Assembly: GCA_009667805.1 (NCBI GenBank)
Contig: CM019064.1
Location: 384,958,049 to 385,022,048 of the forward strand
Length of the DNA: 64,000 nt
Source of the DNA: Leptobrachium leishanense
Lineage: Eukaryota; Chordata; Amphibia; Anura; Megophryidae
Direction of reading: 5' to 3'
A model generated the notes under the pieces. It was not told the origin of the DNA, did not search any database, and saw only the letters and a list, made by a program, of their open reading frames with translations. Positions 21,311 to 32,490 of the stretch are shown in pieces (position 1 is the first letter of the stretch; every line of letters starts with the position of its first letter). A program made the translations under genes and the position numbers.

Positions 21311-21556
21311 TGCGCCCGTGCTTACTGGTGCCCATCGCAGCCATGTGATGCTGCGACGGGGCCGGTCACATGCTTGTAGCATGCGTCCGTCTAGAGATCC
21401 TCCCCGTCGATGCGCTAGGATGCGTCGAAGGGGCTGCACAACAAATAAAATGATTTAAAACAGACAAAAAAAATAAATTAACCCTTTCGCTGCTGAGGCA
21501 TTTCACGCGCCTGTGTGGCATGCTGCTGAGCTAATTTTTAATGGTTTTGCTCATCA

Positions 21557-22505
21557 TAGAAACATAGAAAAATGTCGGCAGATAAGAACCTTTCGGGCCA
21601 TCTAGTCTGCCCAATTACATGGATACTTTACCTGGATTTATCTTTTGTTTAGGATAGCCTTACGCCTATCCCATGCCTGCTTAAATTCAATTACTGTTTT
21701 GGCCTCTACCACTTCAACTGGAAGACTGTTCCATGTATCCACCACCCTCTCAGTAAAATAATGCTTTCTGATGTTACTTTTAAACCTTTGCCCCTCTAAT
21801 CTAAGACTATGTCCTCTTGTTTTGCTACTTTGTTTCCTTTTAAATATACTCCCTTCCTCTACCTTGTGGATTCCCTTTACGTATTTAAATGTTTCTATCA
21901 TATCTCCTCTGTCTCGTCTTTTTTCCAAGCTGTACATGTTAAGATCATTAAGCCTTTCCTGGTAACTTTTCTCCTTCAAGCCGTACACCATTTTAGTAGC
22001 CCTTCTCTGAACTCTCTCTAAGATGTCTATATCCTTCTGGAGATACGGTCTCCAGTACTGCACACAGTACTCCAAGTGAGGTCTCACCAGTGCTCTGTAC
22101 AGTGGCATGAGCACTTCCCTTTTCCTACTGCTAATACCTCTCCCTACACAACCAAGCATTCTGCTAGCATTTCCTGCTGCTCTATTACATTGACTACTTA
22201 CCCTTAGATCCTCTGAAATAATAACCCCTAAATCCCTTTCCTCAGATGTTGAGGTTAGGACTGTATCAAATATTCTATATTCAGCCCTTGGGTTTTTACG
22301 TCCCAGGTGCATTATCTTGCACTTATCCACGTTAAAACTCAATTGCCACAACTCCGACCATTTTTTTAGTTTACCTAAATCATTTGTCATTTGGCTGATC
22401 CCTCCAGGAACGTCAACCCTGTTGCAAATCTTTGTGTCATCAGCAAAAAGACATACTTTTCCATTAATACCTTCTGCAATATCACTAATAAAAATATTAA
22501 ATAGA
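21557..22505 (-). mobile_element. LINE 3' end (jockey/CR1 group), frog-type tail
   Basis: A minus-strand insertion with the reverse transcriptase C-terminal region followed by a 3' UTR containing TGGGCAGACTAGATGGCCCG and ending in an ATGTTTCTATGA-type repeat, wording very common in frog genomes. It is 5'-truncated at about 22505. Confidence 0.8.
21638..22390 (-). pseudogene. LINE reverse transcriptase, C-terminal 250 residues
   Basis: An open stretch of 250 codons without catalytic core. It begins in the thumb region (NDLGKLKKWSELWQLSFNVD then KCKIMHLGRKNP) and contains SSQCNRAAGNASRMLGCVGR, then RALVRPHLEYCVQYWRPYLQ, then ERVQRRATKMVYGL, the standard tail of jockey-superfamily RTs. The YxDD-bearing palm domain would lie upstream and is missing, so the open frame is a relic even though it has no stop. 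The surviving frame suggests a fairly recent insertion. Confidence 0.82.
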
Positions 22506-23139
22506 CCGTAGTTGTCTGGATCAGACGTGCTTGCAGAGTAATGAAGAAATGTAGGGAGGAGTTGATTTATTGAGCGATTTGAATGTGAGCGTCAGTATTT
22601 TAAACTGTATCCTGGAACGTACAGGAAGCCAATGGAGGGACTGGCAGAGTGGGGAGGTACGAGTGTTTAAACGAGTTTTGAAGCCTTATTTTATTATATG
22701 ACCCAGACATGTTATATATATCGTTCTTTCCGACTGACTCGGCAGATTCAGAATATATCATTATTATATGAATATATGTATGCGTCATGTCCTGTCTGTA
22801 TATTATAACAAAAAATGCAATAGAATTAGAATTTAATGTTTTACAAGGTGTAAAGTGGTTTTTTTTTCACATTTTAACATGCGAGCGTTTGCGGTTATAT
22901 TTTATATGAGTTGCGCTTGTTAAAAAAAATGAACACATTCATCTACATCCAAAAATATCACAATTTTCACGAATACGTAAAATCACAAAAAAGAAGAGCT
23001 ATGGCAAAAATGCATGTATGAGTCCTGAAAACGCAAAGCTATACACATTGCATGAAAAAAGGACTAGATCAATCAACGTATTTCTGTGCACATTAGCACA
23101 TTATTATTATACAGGATTTATATAGCGCCAACAGTTTGC

Positions 23140-23600
23140 GCAGCGCTTTACAATATAACATAACACTTGCGTTTGGCTATGACACGCCGGATGTGCCTCA
23201 ATTGCTCCTCCTCGCGCGTCTTAAGGTCAGACCAGCGCTTCCGCAGCTGGTCGTTACTTCGGTCCTTATCAAACATTTCCAGGAGGGTGGTGCGAGGATA
23301 AGGTCCTTGCGGACATTGTTCTTCCTGCCGCAAGTGCCCTTACGGCAGTCATAGTCACCCTTCTCGAAGATGCGAACCAGCTCCATCTCCTCAAATGCCA
23401 TGTTGCTGGCCCGCTTCTTCCTGGGTGTCTCTGGGGTGGAAGGGGATGACGTGTCCGAATAGGACTCTTTGAGTTTGAGCCATGATGGGATGTTTTTGTT
23501 TTTGTCTGTCCAAAAAAATTCTCAAACTCTACAATGGCTCCGTAACGTTTACGACAGGCCGTAATGGAGACCGACATACACGCGTATCCCATCATGGACA
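23140..23600 (-). pseudogene. Myb/SANT-like (MADF-type) DNA-binding protein fragment
   Basis: Three minus-strand frames joined by frameshifts read SVSITACRKRYGAIVEFENF, then MAFEEMELVRIFEKGDYDCR, then LLEMFDKDRSNDQLRKRWSD and LKTREEEQLRHIRRVIAKR. The spacing of tryptophan and basic residues and the LRKRWSDLK wording match the Myb/SANT-like proteins that form the second gene of Harbinger transposons and related zeste/NAIF1-type proteins. It is broken by at least two frameshifts. The identity as a Harbinger-derived gene is inference; a host-gene retrocopy is the alternative. Confidence 0.5.
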
Positions 23601-23632
23601 TATCCCATCATGCGCGGATGTAAATGATCTGA

Positions 23633-23742
23633 CGCAGAATTATCGTATCGACAGAATTATCGTATCGACAGAATTATCGTATCGACAGAATTATCGTATC
23701 AACAGAAATATCGTATCAACAGAAATATCGGATCATTGGAAA
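23633..23742. repeat. 17-bp tandem repeat, about six copies
   Basis: Units of GACAGAATTATCGTATC, the last ones changed to AACAGAAATATCGTATC and AACAGAAATATCGGATC. The same wording (GACAGAATTATCGGATCATT) appears once at about 36332, linking the two sites to one dispersed element. Confidence 0.9.
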
Positions 23743-23913
23743 TAACATATAGGCAGTCAGATTTTCTAACGGTCAGGATCAGGACGTTGGACAGCAACAG
23801 TGCTATATCCAGCGTGCTGATGGTTAGAAAATTGTAATGTATATACGTTTAACGGCCGCACGGACTTACGTTATCCAAAGTTCAGATGTGAAACATCAGG
23901 ACTTTTTGGATAG

Positions 23914-24380
23914 TGTGATAAGGTGAAAGGAATTGTGTGCGATGGTGTGTACATTCCCCCTGTGTTTTTGAGAGGGCAGTGGGCTGTTTAAACCCAGAAG
24001 GAAAATATGTGTTTTAAATTGTTCCGCTCTGCTGCAAGGTCTCCACACCTGCTATTTAAAAGCCCTTAAATGTTTCCTGGGTGTGAGGAACCAGAGAGAG
24101 AGATTGATTCATTTTGAGAGACACAGACGAGTAACAGCAGAGCTGGTGAAGTGCTATGGTTGGCAGTGTCCCTATGGTTGGCAAAGAGTTCTGTTATTTT
24201 ATTATTTATCTGCGTTAGTAAGGGACATATACTTTGTTAGTAAGACTCAGACGAGTTAGGCTTTGATTTCTGTTTTGTTTTGTTTGTATGCTGGAGTGCC
24301 ACAATAAAACTCCACTATAAAGAGACTGTTTCTGTGACATACTTGCCCTAGAGGACCGCGCTATAGCGCCCCGTGTGACA
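23914..24380 (+). repeat. Gmr1-type 5' LTR
   Basis: 467 bp, TGTG...GACA. It carries CCACAATAAAACTCCACTAT (a polyadenylation signal) near the 3' side. Compared with the other LTR it has a 29-bp extra segment around GTAAGACTCAGACGAG, lacks GAAAAGG-containing bases near 24172, and differs at about seven single positions, so the two LTRs have diverged somewhat since insertion. Confidence 0.93.
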
Positions 24381-24576
24381 AATATGGTGGAGAATGCGGG
24401 CAATTAGCGCCAACAGGTCTGTGGGCATGGAAGTTTGAAAAGTGCCTTGTGAAACTGTGGTGAACAGCTGAAGGCTTAATCAGCACAGTGCTGCTGCAGC
24501 AGAGGAAAAAAAAAGTGTGTACCTGGCACATTTAAACAATTCCTGTGGATGCTTTGTTTATTCTCATTTGGCTGTT

Positions 24577-26862
24577 ATGGAGGACTTAGTGAAAGCCCTG
24601 GTGAAAGCAACGGCTGTACAGCAAGAAACCAACCGCTTATTGGTGGCACAAGTGGAAAGCATAAGGGAAACTCAGCAGGAAGATAGAGCAATCTTCACAA
24701 ATGCTTGGCAGCAAGCCTTACAGCCTGGTATGGTGAACCCCCCTATGGACAGGGAGCGGCGTATTCGAGCGACTGACTTTCTGCACAAGCTGTCTGAGGC
24801 AGATGATGTGGAGGCCTATCTCACGACCTTTGAGCGGGTCGCCGACAGTGAAAACTGGCCCCTTGAACAGTGGGCAGGACTGTTGGCTCCATGTCTGAGT
24901 GGGGAGTCCCAGAAAGCCTATGAGGATCTGCCTTACAGCCAAGCTCAGGATTACACACGCCTGAAAAGCGAAATCTTAACGCGTATTGGAGTAACACCCA
25001 CGCTACGAGCGCAAAGGTTTCATAAGTGGGCTTATGACTTGGAAAAACCCACTAGAACCCAAATGTATGAGCTGCTGAGATGTGCGCATAAATGGTTGCA
25101 ACCAGAGACAAACCCGCCGACAACAATTGTGGAGATGCTGGTTATGGACCGCTTCCACAGGAATTTGCCTACAGGGCTGCGACAGTGGGTCAGCCAAGGA
25201 GACCCAAAGGATCCTGAGGAGATGATGTGTCTGGTTGAGCGGTATGTGACTGCAAAGGAGCTGCACACCCATGAACCTCAGCCTAAGCCCAGATCTCCTA
25301 ACAGCCGGGCAAATAGGAAACCTGGCAACAAAGGACAAGGCCCTGTGCCCAGCATGGAGTTACATGATTATGGTGATAAAAGGTACCAAAGAGATCGGCA
25401 ATGGGTGCCAGACCAAAACGAGGAGCAAATAATATGTTTCAGGTGCCATTTGCCAGGACATATCGCCCGCAATTGCTGTCAGGGTGATGAGCCCATGCAG
25501 TGTGACATAGGTGCGCGAACCTCGCAGAAGACTGTGTTAACCTGTTCAAAACTGTGTGTGGGAACAAGTACTGTGAACGTTAACCATTTAAGGACCGTGT
25601 GGGTTGAAGGGAAGGGTGTTCAAGCGCTCCTTGATTCTGGGAGCAAGGTCCCCTTAGTAAAGGGCACTCTGCTCCAGCTTGAAAAACTTGATTGCAGACA
25701 AACTGTTAGTATTATTTGTATACATGGGGACACCCATTCGTACCCCACGGCGGATGTAGAAATACTCACTGATGTGGGGAAAGTTGTATGTAAAGTGGGG
25801 GTAGTACCTGTATTGCCTTTTGATGTGGTGATAGGAAGAGACTTCCCTCAGTTCTGTCAATTATGGGAAAAGTTCTCATTACAGCAGAAACTGTGCTCTG
25901 AGGAGGAGCAGGAGGTAGAAGGGTCAGATGCTATTTTTCCTAATATCGATTGGGAGCATGGCAGAGAGCCAGAGTCTGCCTTGGTATGTTTAGGCAATGA
26001 GGAGGATGCGCCTCATAATGATGATCCTGGTGAAGTGGAGCTTCATGATATTGTAGTCCATCCTGGCAACTTCCGAGCTGCCCAGTGGGAGGACCCAACT
26101 TTGGCTATGGCCAGAGACAGTGTACAAGTCATAGAGCATGATCTGGTTAACCCTGATAAACCATTATGTTTCCCCTATTTCAAGGTGAAAAATAATTTGC
26201 TTTACAGGGTGGAGCAAAAGGGGGCTGAGGAGCTGAAACAGTTGTTGGTTCCAGAGACACACAGGAATACGGTATTGAAGCTAGCCCATAACCATGTGGT
26301 GGGAGGTCACCTTGGAGTGGATAAAACAAGGGAAAGGGTTCTGAAGCGATTCTATTGGCCAGGTATTTTTGCTGCCATTGAAAGGTTTTGTAAATCTTGC
26401 CCAGAGTGTCAGCTCAAGGCTCCGAGTAAAGGTTTCCGCAACCCTCTTGTACCCCTACCTGTCATAGAGGTACCATTTGAGCGAATTGGTATGGACTTAG
26501 TAGGACCGTTGCTTAAGTCCGCTAGGGGGCACCAATATATCTTAGTCATTGTAGACTATGCCACACGGTATCCTGAAGCGGTACCATTACGAAACCCCTC
26601 CTCTAAGAATATAGCCAAGGAGCTAATGCTGATGTTCAGCCGAGTGGGCATCCCAAAGGAGATCCTTACAGACCAGGGAACTCCTTTCATGTCCAGAATT
26701 ATGAAGGAGCTATGTAGACTCCTTAAAATCAAACCACTAAAAACATCGGTATATCACCCGCAAACCGATGGCCTGGTGGAGAGCTTTAATAAAACCCTTA
26801 AAGCCATGCTACGTAAAGTAGTAAAGACGGAAAGAACTGGGATTGTCTGTTGCCTTATCTAA
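24577..26862 (+). CDS. Gmr1-type gag, protease and integrase
   Basis: I choose the ATG at 24577 (MEDLVKALVKATAV) because the upstream 20 codons from 24517 show no family features. Gag residues follow: RRIRATDFLHKLSEADDVEA then YLTTFERVAD and later DPKDPEEMMCLVERYVTAKE. This SCAN-like capsid fold is what connects Gmr1 gag to vertebrate SCAN domains. Then a CCHC zinc knuckle (CFRCHLPGHIARNC), an aspartic protease (ALLDSGSKVPLV), an H2C2 zinc-binding domain (HNHVVGGHLG...CKSCPEC) and the integrase core with MDLVGP, LTDQGTPF and LVESFN holding the D, D and E. The frame stops at 26862 because of a one-base shift near 26830. Confidence 0.92.
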   Translation: MEDLVKALVKATAVQQETNRLLVAQVESIRETQQEDRAIFTNAWQQALQPGMVNPPMDRERRIRATDFLHKLSEADDVEAYLTTFERVADSENWPLEQWAGLLAPCLSGESQKAYEDLPYSQAQDYTRLKSEILTRIGVTPTLRAQRFHKWAYDLEKPTRTQMYELLRCAHKWLQPETNPPTTIVEMLVMDRFHRNLPTGLRQWVSQGDPKDPEEMMCLVERYVTAKELHTHEPQPKPRSPNSRANRKPGNKGQGPVPSMELHDYGDKRYQRDRQWVPDQNEEQIICFRCHLPGHIARNCCQGDEPMQCDIGARTSQKTVLTCSKLCVGTSTVNVNHLRTVWVEGKGVQALLDSGSKVPLVKGTLLQLEKLDCRQTVSIICIHGDTHSYPTADVEILTDVGKVVCKVGVVPVLPFDVVIGRDFPQFCQLWEKFSLQQKLCSEEEQEVEGSDAIFPNIDWEHGREPESALVCLGNEEDAPHNDDPGEVELHDIVVHPGNFRAAQWEDPTLAMARDSVQVIEHDLVNPDKPLCFPYFKVKNNLLYRVEQKGAEELKQLLVPETHRNTVLKLAHNHVVGGHLGVDKTRERVLKRFYWPGIFAAIERFCKSCPECQLKAPSKGFRNPLVPLPVIEVPFERIGMDLVGPLLKSARGHQYILVIVDYATRYPEAVPLRNPSSKNIAKELMLMFSRVGIPKEILTDQGTPFMSRIMKELCRLLKIKPLKTSVYHPQTDGLVESFNKTLKAMLRKVVKTERTGIVCCLI

Positions 26863-27517
26863 TGTTCTCTGTTCGGGAAGTTCCACAAGCTTCCACTGGT
26901 TTTTCGCCATTTGAACTATTGTATGGCAGACATCCCAGGGGCATTCTGGATATTGCTAAAGAGACATGGGAACAAGAACATACCCCTCACCGTAGCGTGC
27001 TAGAACATGTTTCCCAAATGCAAGACCGAATAGAAGCAGTCCTGCCTATAGTCAGGGAAAACCTGGAGAAATCTCAAAGGGCTCAGCAAGCCAGTTACAA
27101 TAGAAAGGCGCGGTTACGGAAATTCAAACCAGGGGATAGAGTACTGGTCTTGATCCCTACCGTTGAAAGTAAATTCCTGGCCAGCTGGCAAGGGCCTTAT
27201 GAGATTATTGAACAGACCAGTGAATGAACTATAAAGTAAGCCAGCCGGGTAGACGGAAGACAGAACAGATCTACCACATTAATTTATTGAAACCCTGGGT
27301 AGAGCGTGAAGCCCTCTTAACGTCTAAAGGTAAACCCACTTACGCCACTAGAGGGAAGGAACCTGAGGTGTATATTGCTGAGACCCTTGCCCCTCATCAG
27401 AAACAGGAAGTGAAGGAGTTGGTGTCTAAGCACAGAGATTGTTTTTCCTGGTGCTGGAGAAAACACATGTTATCACCCATGACATTGTTACAGAACCCGG
27501 GAAAAAGATTAATCTAA
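26850..27517 (+). CDS. Gmr1-type integrase C-terminus and linker to RT
   Basis: Two overlapping frames continue the polyprotein. The first (26850-27227) reads PQASTGFSPFELLYGRHPRG and KFKPGDRVLVLIPTVESKF, the DNA-binding C-terminal part of integrase. The second (27224-27517) reads KTEQIYHINLLKPWVEREAL and then the approach to RT. Each junction needs one base restored in the DNA; I infer single-base deletions near 26830 and 27220, the first in an A run. No methionine start here is meant as a real initiation site. Confidence 0.85.
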
Positions 27518-28706
27518 AACCGTATAGGATCCCAGAGGCTAGAAGGGAAGCTGTTAGCGCAGAGGTGAAAAAGATGCTCGAGATGGGCGTTATAGAAGTC
27601 TCGCAAAGTGAATGGAACAACCCAATCGTGTTGGTGCCCAAACCGAACGGGGAAATTCGATTTTGTAATGACTTCCGTAGACTGAATGAAATATCGAAGT
27701 TTGATGCCTACCCTATGCTGATGTTGATGAGCTCATTGATAAGTATCTGGCTCTACCCAACCTAAGCACGCTGGATTTGACCAAGGGCTACTGGCAGGTT
27801 CCCTTGGCAGCGAAAGCAAGGGAAAAGACAGCCTTTTCTACCCCTGAGGGGTTATTTCAGTACAGAGTACTGCCATTTGGGCTACATGGTGCGCCAGCCA
27901 CATTTCAGCGTATGATGGATAGGATACTGAGGCCCCATCGAGAGTATGCAGCTACATACCTTGACGACGTAGTGATTCACAGTGAGGACTGGGAAACACA
28001 TCTGTCTAGGGTTCAGGCAGTAGTGGATAGTATCCGGGCTGCCGGTCTAACTGCTAACCCTGCAAAGTGCTCCTTGGGTTTGGAAGAGGCCAAATATCTG
28101 GGTTATACGATTGGTCGTGGGCTCCTCAAACCCCAGCAAAGTAAGGTGGATGCCATTGCCAATTGGCCACGTCCTGTCACCAAGAAGCAAGTGAGAGCAT
28201 TCCTGGGTTTAACAGGCTACTATCGTCAGTTTATTCCCAATTTTGCTACCCTTGCCAGCCCTATGACAGAGCTTACTAGAGCCAAAAGCCCCATCATGGT
28301 CAAATGGACCCCAGAGGCAGAACAGGCCTTTCAGATCCTAAAAGAAGCCTTGTGTGCTAGCCCTATTCTGGTAGCTCCAGATTTCTCGAAGCAATTTGTC
28401 GTAGAAGCAGATGCGTCAGATGTGGGTTTGGGTGCTGTTCTCTCTCAGGTGCATAGAGGAGAGGAACATCCTGTTATGTACCTGAGCCAGAAGCTGGATT
28501 CTCACGAGCTGAGGTACTCTGTAGTTGAGAAGGAGTGCCTGGCTATTAAGTGGTCTCTGGAGACTTTGAGATATTACTTGCTAGGGAGGCAGTTTTTGAT
28601 GATCACTGACCATGCGCCGTTGACATGGATGAGGCAAAACAAAGAAAAGAATGCCAGAGTGACCAGGTGGTTTCTTGGAGCACCGGGCTGGTACGGCCCA
28701 GGGTAA
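27439..28706 (+). CDS. Gmr1-type reverse transcriptase and RNase H
   Basis: Two frames joined near 27720. The first reads PGKKINLKPYRIPEARREAV and NGEIRFCNDFRRLN, the RT fingers. The second begins TKGYWQVPLAAKAREKTAFS, carries the catalytic YLDDVVIHS (about 27955-27985) and continues through the thumb (KQVRAFLGLTGYYRQFIPNF) into RNase H with VVEADASDVGLGAVLSQ and MITDHAPLTW. Another shift near the end passes into the NADGLSR wording typical of the gypsy C-terminus. The enzyme would copy element RNA into DNA in the cytoplasm. Catalytic residues are intact; only frame shifts interrupt it. Confidence 0.9.
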
Positions 28707-28785
28707 TGCTGATGGTCTCTCCAGAGTTCATTGCCTCTGCTCTAAGGCCGCTCGCCCCGATGGGTCTGAGCTGGGTGGGGGGATA

Positions 28786-29232
28786 TGTGATAAGGTGAAA
28801 GGAATTGTGTGCGATGGTGTGTACATTCCCCCTGTGTTTTTGAGAGGGCAGTGGGCTGTTTAAACCCAGAAGGAAAATATGTGTTTTAAATTGTTCCGCT
28901 CTGCTGCAAGGTCTCCACACCTGCTAATTAAAAGCCCTTAAATGTTTCCTGGGTGTGAGGAACAAGAGCGAGAGAGAGAGAGATTGATTCATTTTGAGAG
29001 ACACAGACCAGTAACAGCAGAGCTGGTGAAGTGCTATGGTTGACAGCGTCCCTAAAGAAAAGGTTGGCAAAGAGTTCTGTTATTTTATTATTTACCTGCG
29101 TTAGTAAGGGACATAGGCTTTGATTTCTGTTTTGTTTGTATGCTGGAGTGCCACAATAAAACTCCACTATAAAGAGACTGTTTCTGTGACATACTTGCCC
29201 TAGAGGACCGCGCTATAGCGCCCCGTGTGACA
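28786..29232 (+). repeat. Gmr1-type 3' LTR
   Basis: 447 bp, starting TGTGATAAGG and ending GTGTGACA, followed by the target duplication ATAG. It matches the 5' LTR apart from scattered substitutions and a few short indels (AAGAAAAGG insertion at about 29055, absence of a TAGTAAGACTCAGACG segment near 29115). Confidence 0.93.
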
Positions 29233-30610
29233 ATAGATTGACTAAATTTTTTTAACTTTCGGATAAATAGTCAAAATCTATCGAAAGTCCCGATGTTTCA
29301 CATCGGGATGTCGGATAGAGTAAATTCTGGAGTTAACCCCCTAGTTGCCAGCCACCAATGGTGGAGATAGGGGGTTCCATTGGAACCCCTTATCTCCCGA
29401 TCAGTGCCGTGGCACCTACCTAGGGGTTAATGTTTGGTATTGTTGGATCGGCCAGAGCATAGCCTTTCCAACCATACCAAAACATGACCATGTTAAAAGT
29501 TAATTAAAAATATTAATAAATAAATTTTAAAAAAAGTTTTGTTTTGATAATGCAGCAATATTGTTCCCATTTCAATTATAATGTGAACAATGATGCTGCA
29601 CTAATGATTTTTGTGGGTTGCAGGTTGCGTTTGTTAAAAATGGTGTAATTGTCACCCAAACAAAATGTATGTATGTAACAAGTCTCTCATCTCTAATTTT
29701 TTTAACAAGCGCAACTCATAGAAAATATATTTATAACGGTAAACGCTCGCATCTTAACCCCTTATAGCCGCAGGATGTACAGTTACGTCCTGCATTAGGC
29801 GGGCTTTAACGCCGCAGGACGTAACTGTACGTCCCCGGCATCTGCAGCCCCCTGGCAGCCGATACTCACCTCCTCCGGCTGCTCCCTCGCTGCTCTGACT
29901 CCCACGGAGTCAGATCGGCACTTTTGGCGCCTTCTGGCACACTGATGTCATCGCGCCGGACACGATGACGTCAGTTTCAGGCGTCCCCCCCCCAGCCGGA
30001 GCAGGGGAAGTGCCTGGAAGGGAGGGGGGGATCCTTTGGATCCCTCTATCTCCCCATCGTCGGGGGCTAGCAGCTAATGCCAGGCATCCCTGGAAAGGGC
30101 ACAGCCTGGCCTTTCCAGGGATGTGTGGCATTAACCCCTTGGTGTCAAGGCTGTGACCCAGCACCAATCGGTGCAGGTCACAGCCTTTTTCCAGTGGGGG
30201 CCGCCATCTTGGATGGCAGCCCCACCTCCGGAACTCACCACGTCCACTGACATCATCGGGCGTGGCCCGAAGACGTCAGTTAACCAGGGAACCCCTAGCT
30301 GCCAAGGGATTTCCTAAGGAAATCCCATGGTGGAGATAAAGGGGTTCAAAGAACTCCCCTATCTCATGATCGGTGACAGCTAGGGGGTCATGTGGGGCTA
30401 TCGTTTGAAAGGTCTGACTATATTACTAGTAAATTTAAAGTGTAAAAAAATAAAAATAAAAATAAAATAAAAGTGTTTTCTTTAATGCAGCATTTCAATT
30501 ATAATGTGAACAATGATGCTTCACTAATGATTTTTTTTTTGGGGGGTTTAGCTAAAATCACGTAATTTCTCAAAAAAAATAAAATAAAAAATTTGAACAG
30601 GGAACCCATT
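29233..30610. other. Cluster of TTAA-type element fragments
   Basis: Several TTAACCCC ends occur in a row. A small element at 29337-29426 is complete: TTAA, CCCCCTAGTTGCC at the left, GCACCTACCTAGGGG at the right, TTAA. Further left-type ends stand at 29754 (CCCCTTATAGCCGCAGG) and 30131 (CCCCTTGGTGTCAAGG) without clear partners. GC-rich, GACGTCA-containing blocks and AT-rich blocks alternate as in the elements at 15.8-18.7 kb. No ORF of note. Confidence 0.5.
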
Positions 30611-31264
30611 TTAACCCCTTAGTGACCGGGCGGTTTTACACAAATCCGTCCTTTAGTGACCGCTGCTGTTTTTACGTTTCTGCGCTGTTAGTGTTTACGT
30701 CAAATTTTCCTCTTACTCGTTTATGTAACCCACACATATTTTACACAGTTTTTCTCGTCATTAAATGGACTTTATAAAGATACCATTTTTTTCATCATTT
30801 CATATAATTTACTATAAAAAATATTGTGAAATATGACAAAAAAATTGAAAAAACACCACTTTTTCGAACTTTGACCCCCAAAATTTCTTATGTATCAACA
30901 ACCGTCAAAAAAAATTAATTCCTTAGTAGTTTCTAAATTTAGTTCTGAGTTTAGCAATACCCAATGTTTACATATTCCTCGCTTTTTTCCTTATTTTATG
31001 CAACAATAAGTGCAAGTAGCACTTTGCCATTTCCAAAGAGTTTATTTTCAAAACTAGTGCTAGTGACATTGTAACACTGATATCTGTCACTAATTCCTGA
31101 ATAACCCGCCACATATACATAGTTTTTTAAAGTACACAAATCAAGGTATTAAACTTGGGGTATTTTGACTTTCCATGCAAACCATTTTACCACAAATCTA
31201 TGGCAAAGTTTGAGAAAAAAAATTTTTTGGGTGATTTTTTTTTTTTGAACGCAATTTAAGAATA

Positions 31265-32490
31265 CATGTACTGTGAACTTTAAGGTTACTGCCAAAGAGC
31301 ACCCCAAAATATGTTCAGCAACATCTTCTGAGTAAATTGATACCACCATGTATAGGTATGTCGGGTCTTTTGGGGCTAATAGGCCTTATTTGGGGGGTGC
31401 GCATTTCAGTTTTCCAACTTGGAATTTTCACATTTCGTCATCATGCACCCATGTCCTATTTGGGACATTTTTGAAGCCGGCCAAAGTAATTTACCCCCAT
31501 CAAACCATATATTTTTAGAAAGGGCACACCCTAGGGTGCTTCAAAGAGTTGTATTTTAACACTTTCCATGCACTAGCTCTATGTCAAACTTTCAGGTAGT
31601 CACTTTTTGTGTTATTTTTTCACACACATTGTACTTTAGGCATGAATTGTCAAATCCAGTTATGGGTTACTGCCAAAAAACACCCCAAAATATGTTCAGC
31701 AACATCTTCTGAGTAAAGTGATACCACCCATATATAGATTTGTTCTGTTGTTTTTGGGGTGCTACGCCAATCTTTGACATGTGCTTGTCAATTTTCTAAT
31801 TTGACATACAGTATCTTCTTTGCTTATCTTCTTTTTAGGGGCCTTTTTACATACCCCAGTTTTATGAACGTGCATATATTTGGTAAGCTAACACCCCAAA
31901 GTATTGTAAATGGAGTGTTTTTATGCTATGGATGAAACCGTTTGCTCCAAACAAATTGGATACTGTTTGGTGGTCATTTTTCATTTTCACACCCACATCA
32001 GTTTTGGACTGTGATTTAGGAGACACTGTTGTTTGTTACTGCATGAAAACTCTCCAGGTTGTTTTCTGCAAGGTCTCCTGAGTACACCCATGCCCCCCAT
32101 GCATAGGTTTGCCAGGATTTTGGGAAGGTTCAAATACAATTTTTATGACTTTGTCATTGGAGTTGAAATTGAGATTATTTCTTCAGCTAGGCCTAGCTTT
32201 GGTTTTGGGTCTACCGCATACCCCAGTTTGAATTATTGCCAGAAAATTGTTTATATTTGTTATGTTGACACCCCAAGGTATTGCATATGGAGTGCTTGGA
32301 TGCAACGGTTTTAGCCCAAAACATTTGAGAAGGTGTGTGGTGTAATTTTTCAATTTTCAGATTTTTACGCCCACATTAGATTTGGACTGTGATTTAGGAG
32401 ACACTGTTGTTTGTTACTGCATGAAAACTCTCCAGGTTGTTTTCTGCAAGGTCTCCTGAGTACACCCATGCCCCCCATGCATAGGTGTGC
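31265..32490. repeat. Direct repeats, period about 375 bp, inside piggyBac
   Basis: CAGCAACATCTTCTGAGTAA occurs at 31316 and 31697. GGAGACACTGTTGTTTGTTA and the next 70 bases to CCCCCCATGCATAGG occur at 32018 and 32396, almost unchanged. Blocks with ACCCCAAA(A)TATG or ACCCCAAGGTATTG wording fall at matching places between. The spacing of roughly 375 bp suggests three or four degenerate tandem units making up the region downstream of the transposase. Confidence 0.75.

Larger units (their letters stand above)
21482..23075. mobile_element. piggyBac-type non-autonomous element interrupted by LINE
   Basis: TTAA at 21478-21481 precedes ACCCTTTCGCTGCTGAGGC, the family's left end. The body stops at about 21556 where the LINE begins and resumes near 22674 with GAAGCCTTATTTTATTATAT, matching the equivalent point in copy A (15895 onward). 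The right end is not intact; I place it near 23075. Between 22506 and 22673 lies another repeat piece reading GGAAGCCAATGGAGGGACTGG. Confidence 0.55.
23914..29232 (+). mobile_element. Gmr1-type Ty3/gypsy LTR retrotransposon
   Basis: The element is bounded by LTRs of 467 and 447 bp that begin TGTGATAAGG and end GTGTGACA, with a 4-bp duplication ATAG at 23910-23913 and 29233-29236. A TGG-starting primer site candidate follows the left LTR (TGGTGGAGAATGC at 24385). A polypurine tract (GGGTGGGGGGATA) precedes the right LTR. The coding order is gag, protease, integrase, reverse transcriptase, RNase H: integrase comes before RT, the inverted order known from Gmr1-like elements of deuterostomes and from Ty1/copia. 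No env is present. The ORF is split by four shifts, all of the single-base-deletion type. Confidence 0.93.
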
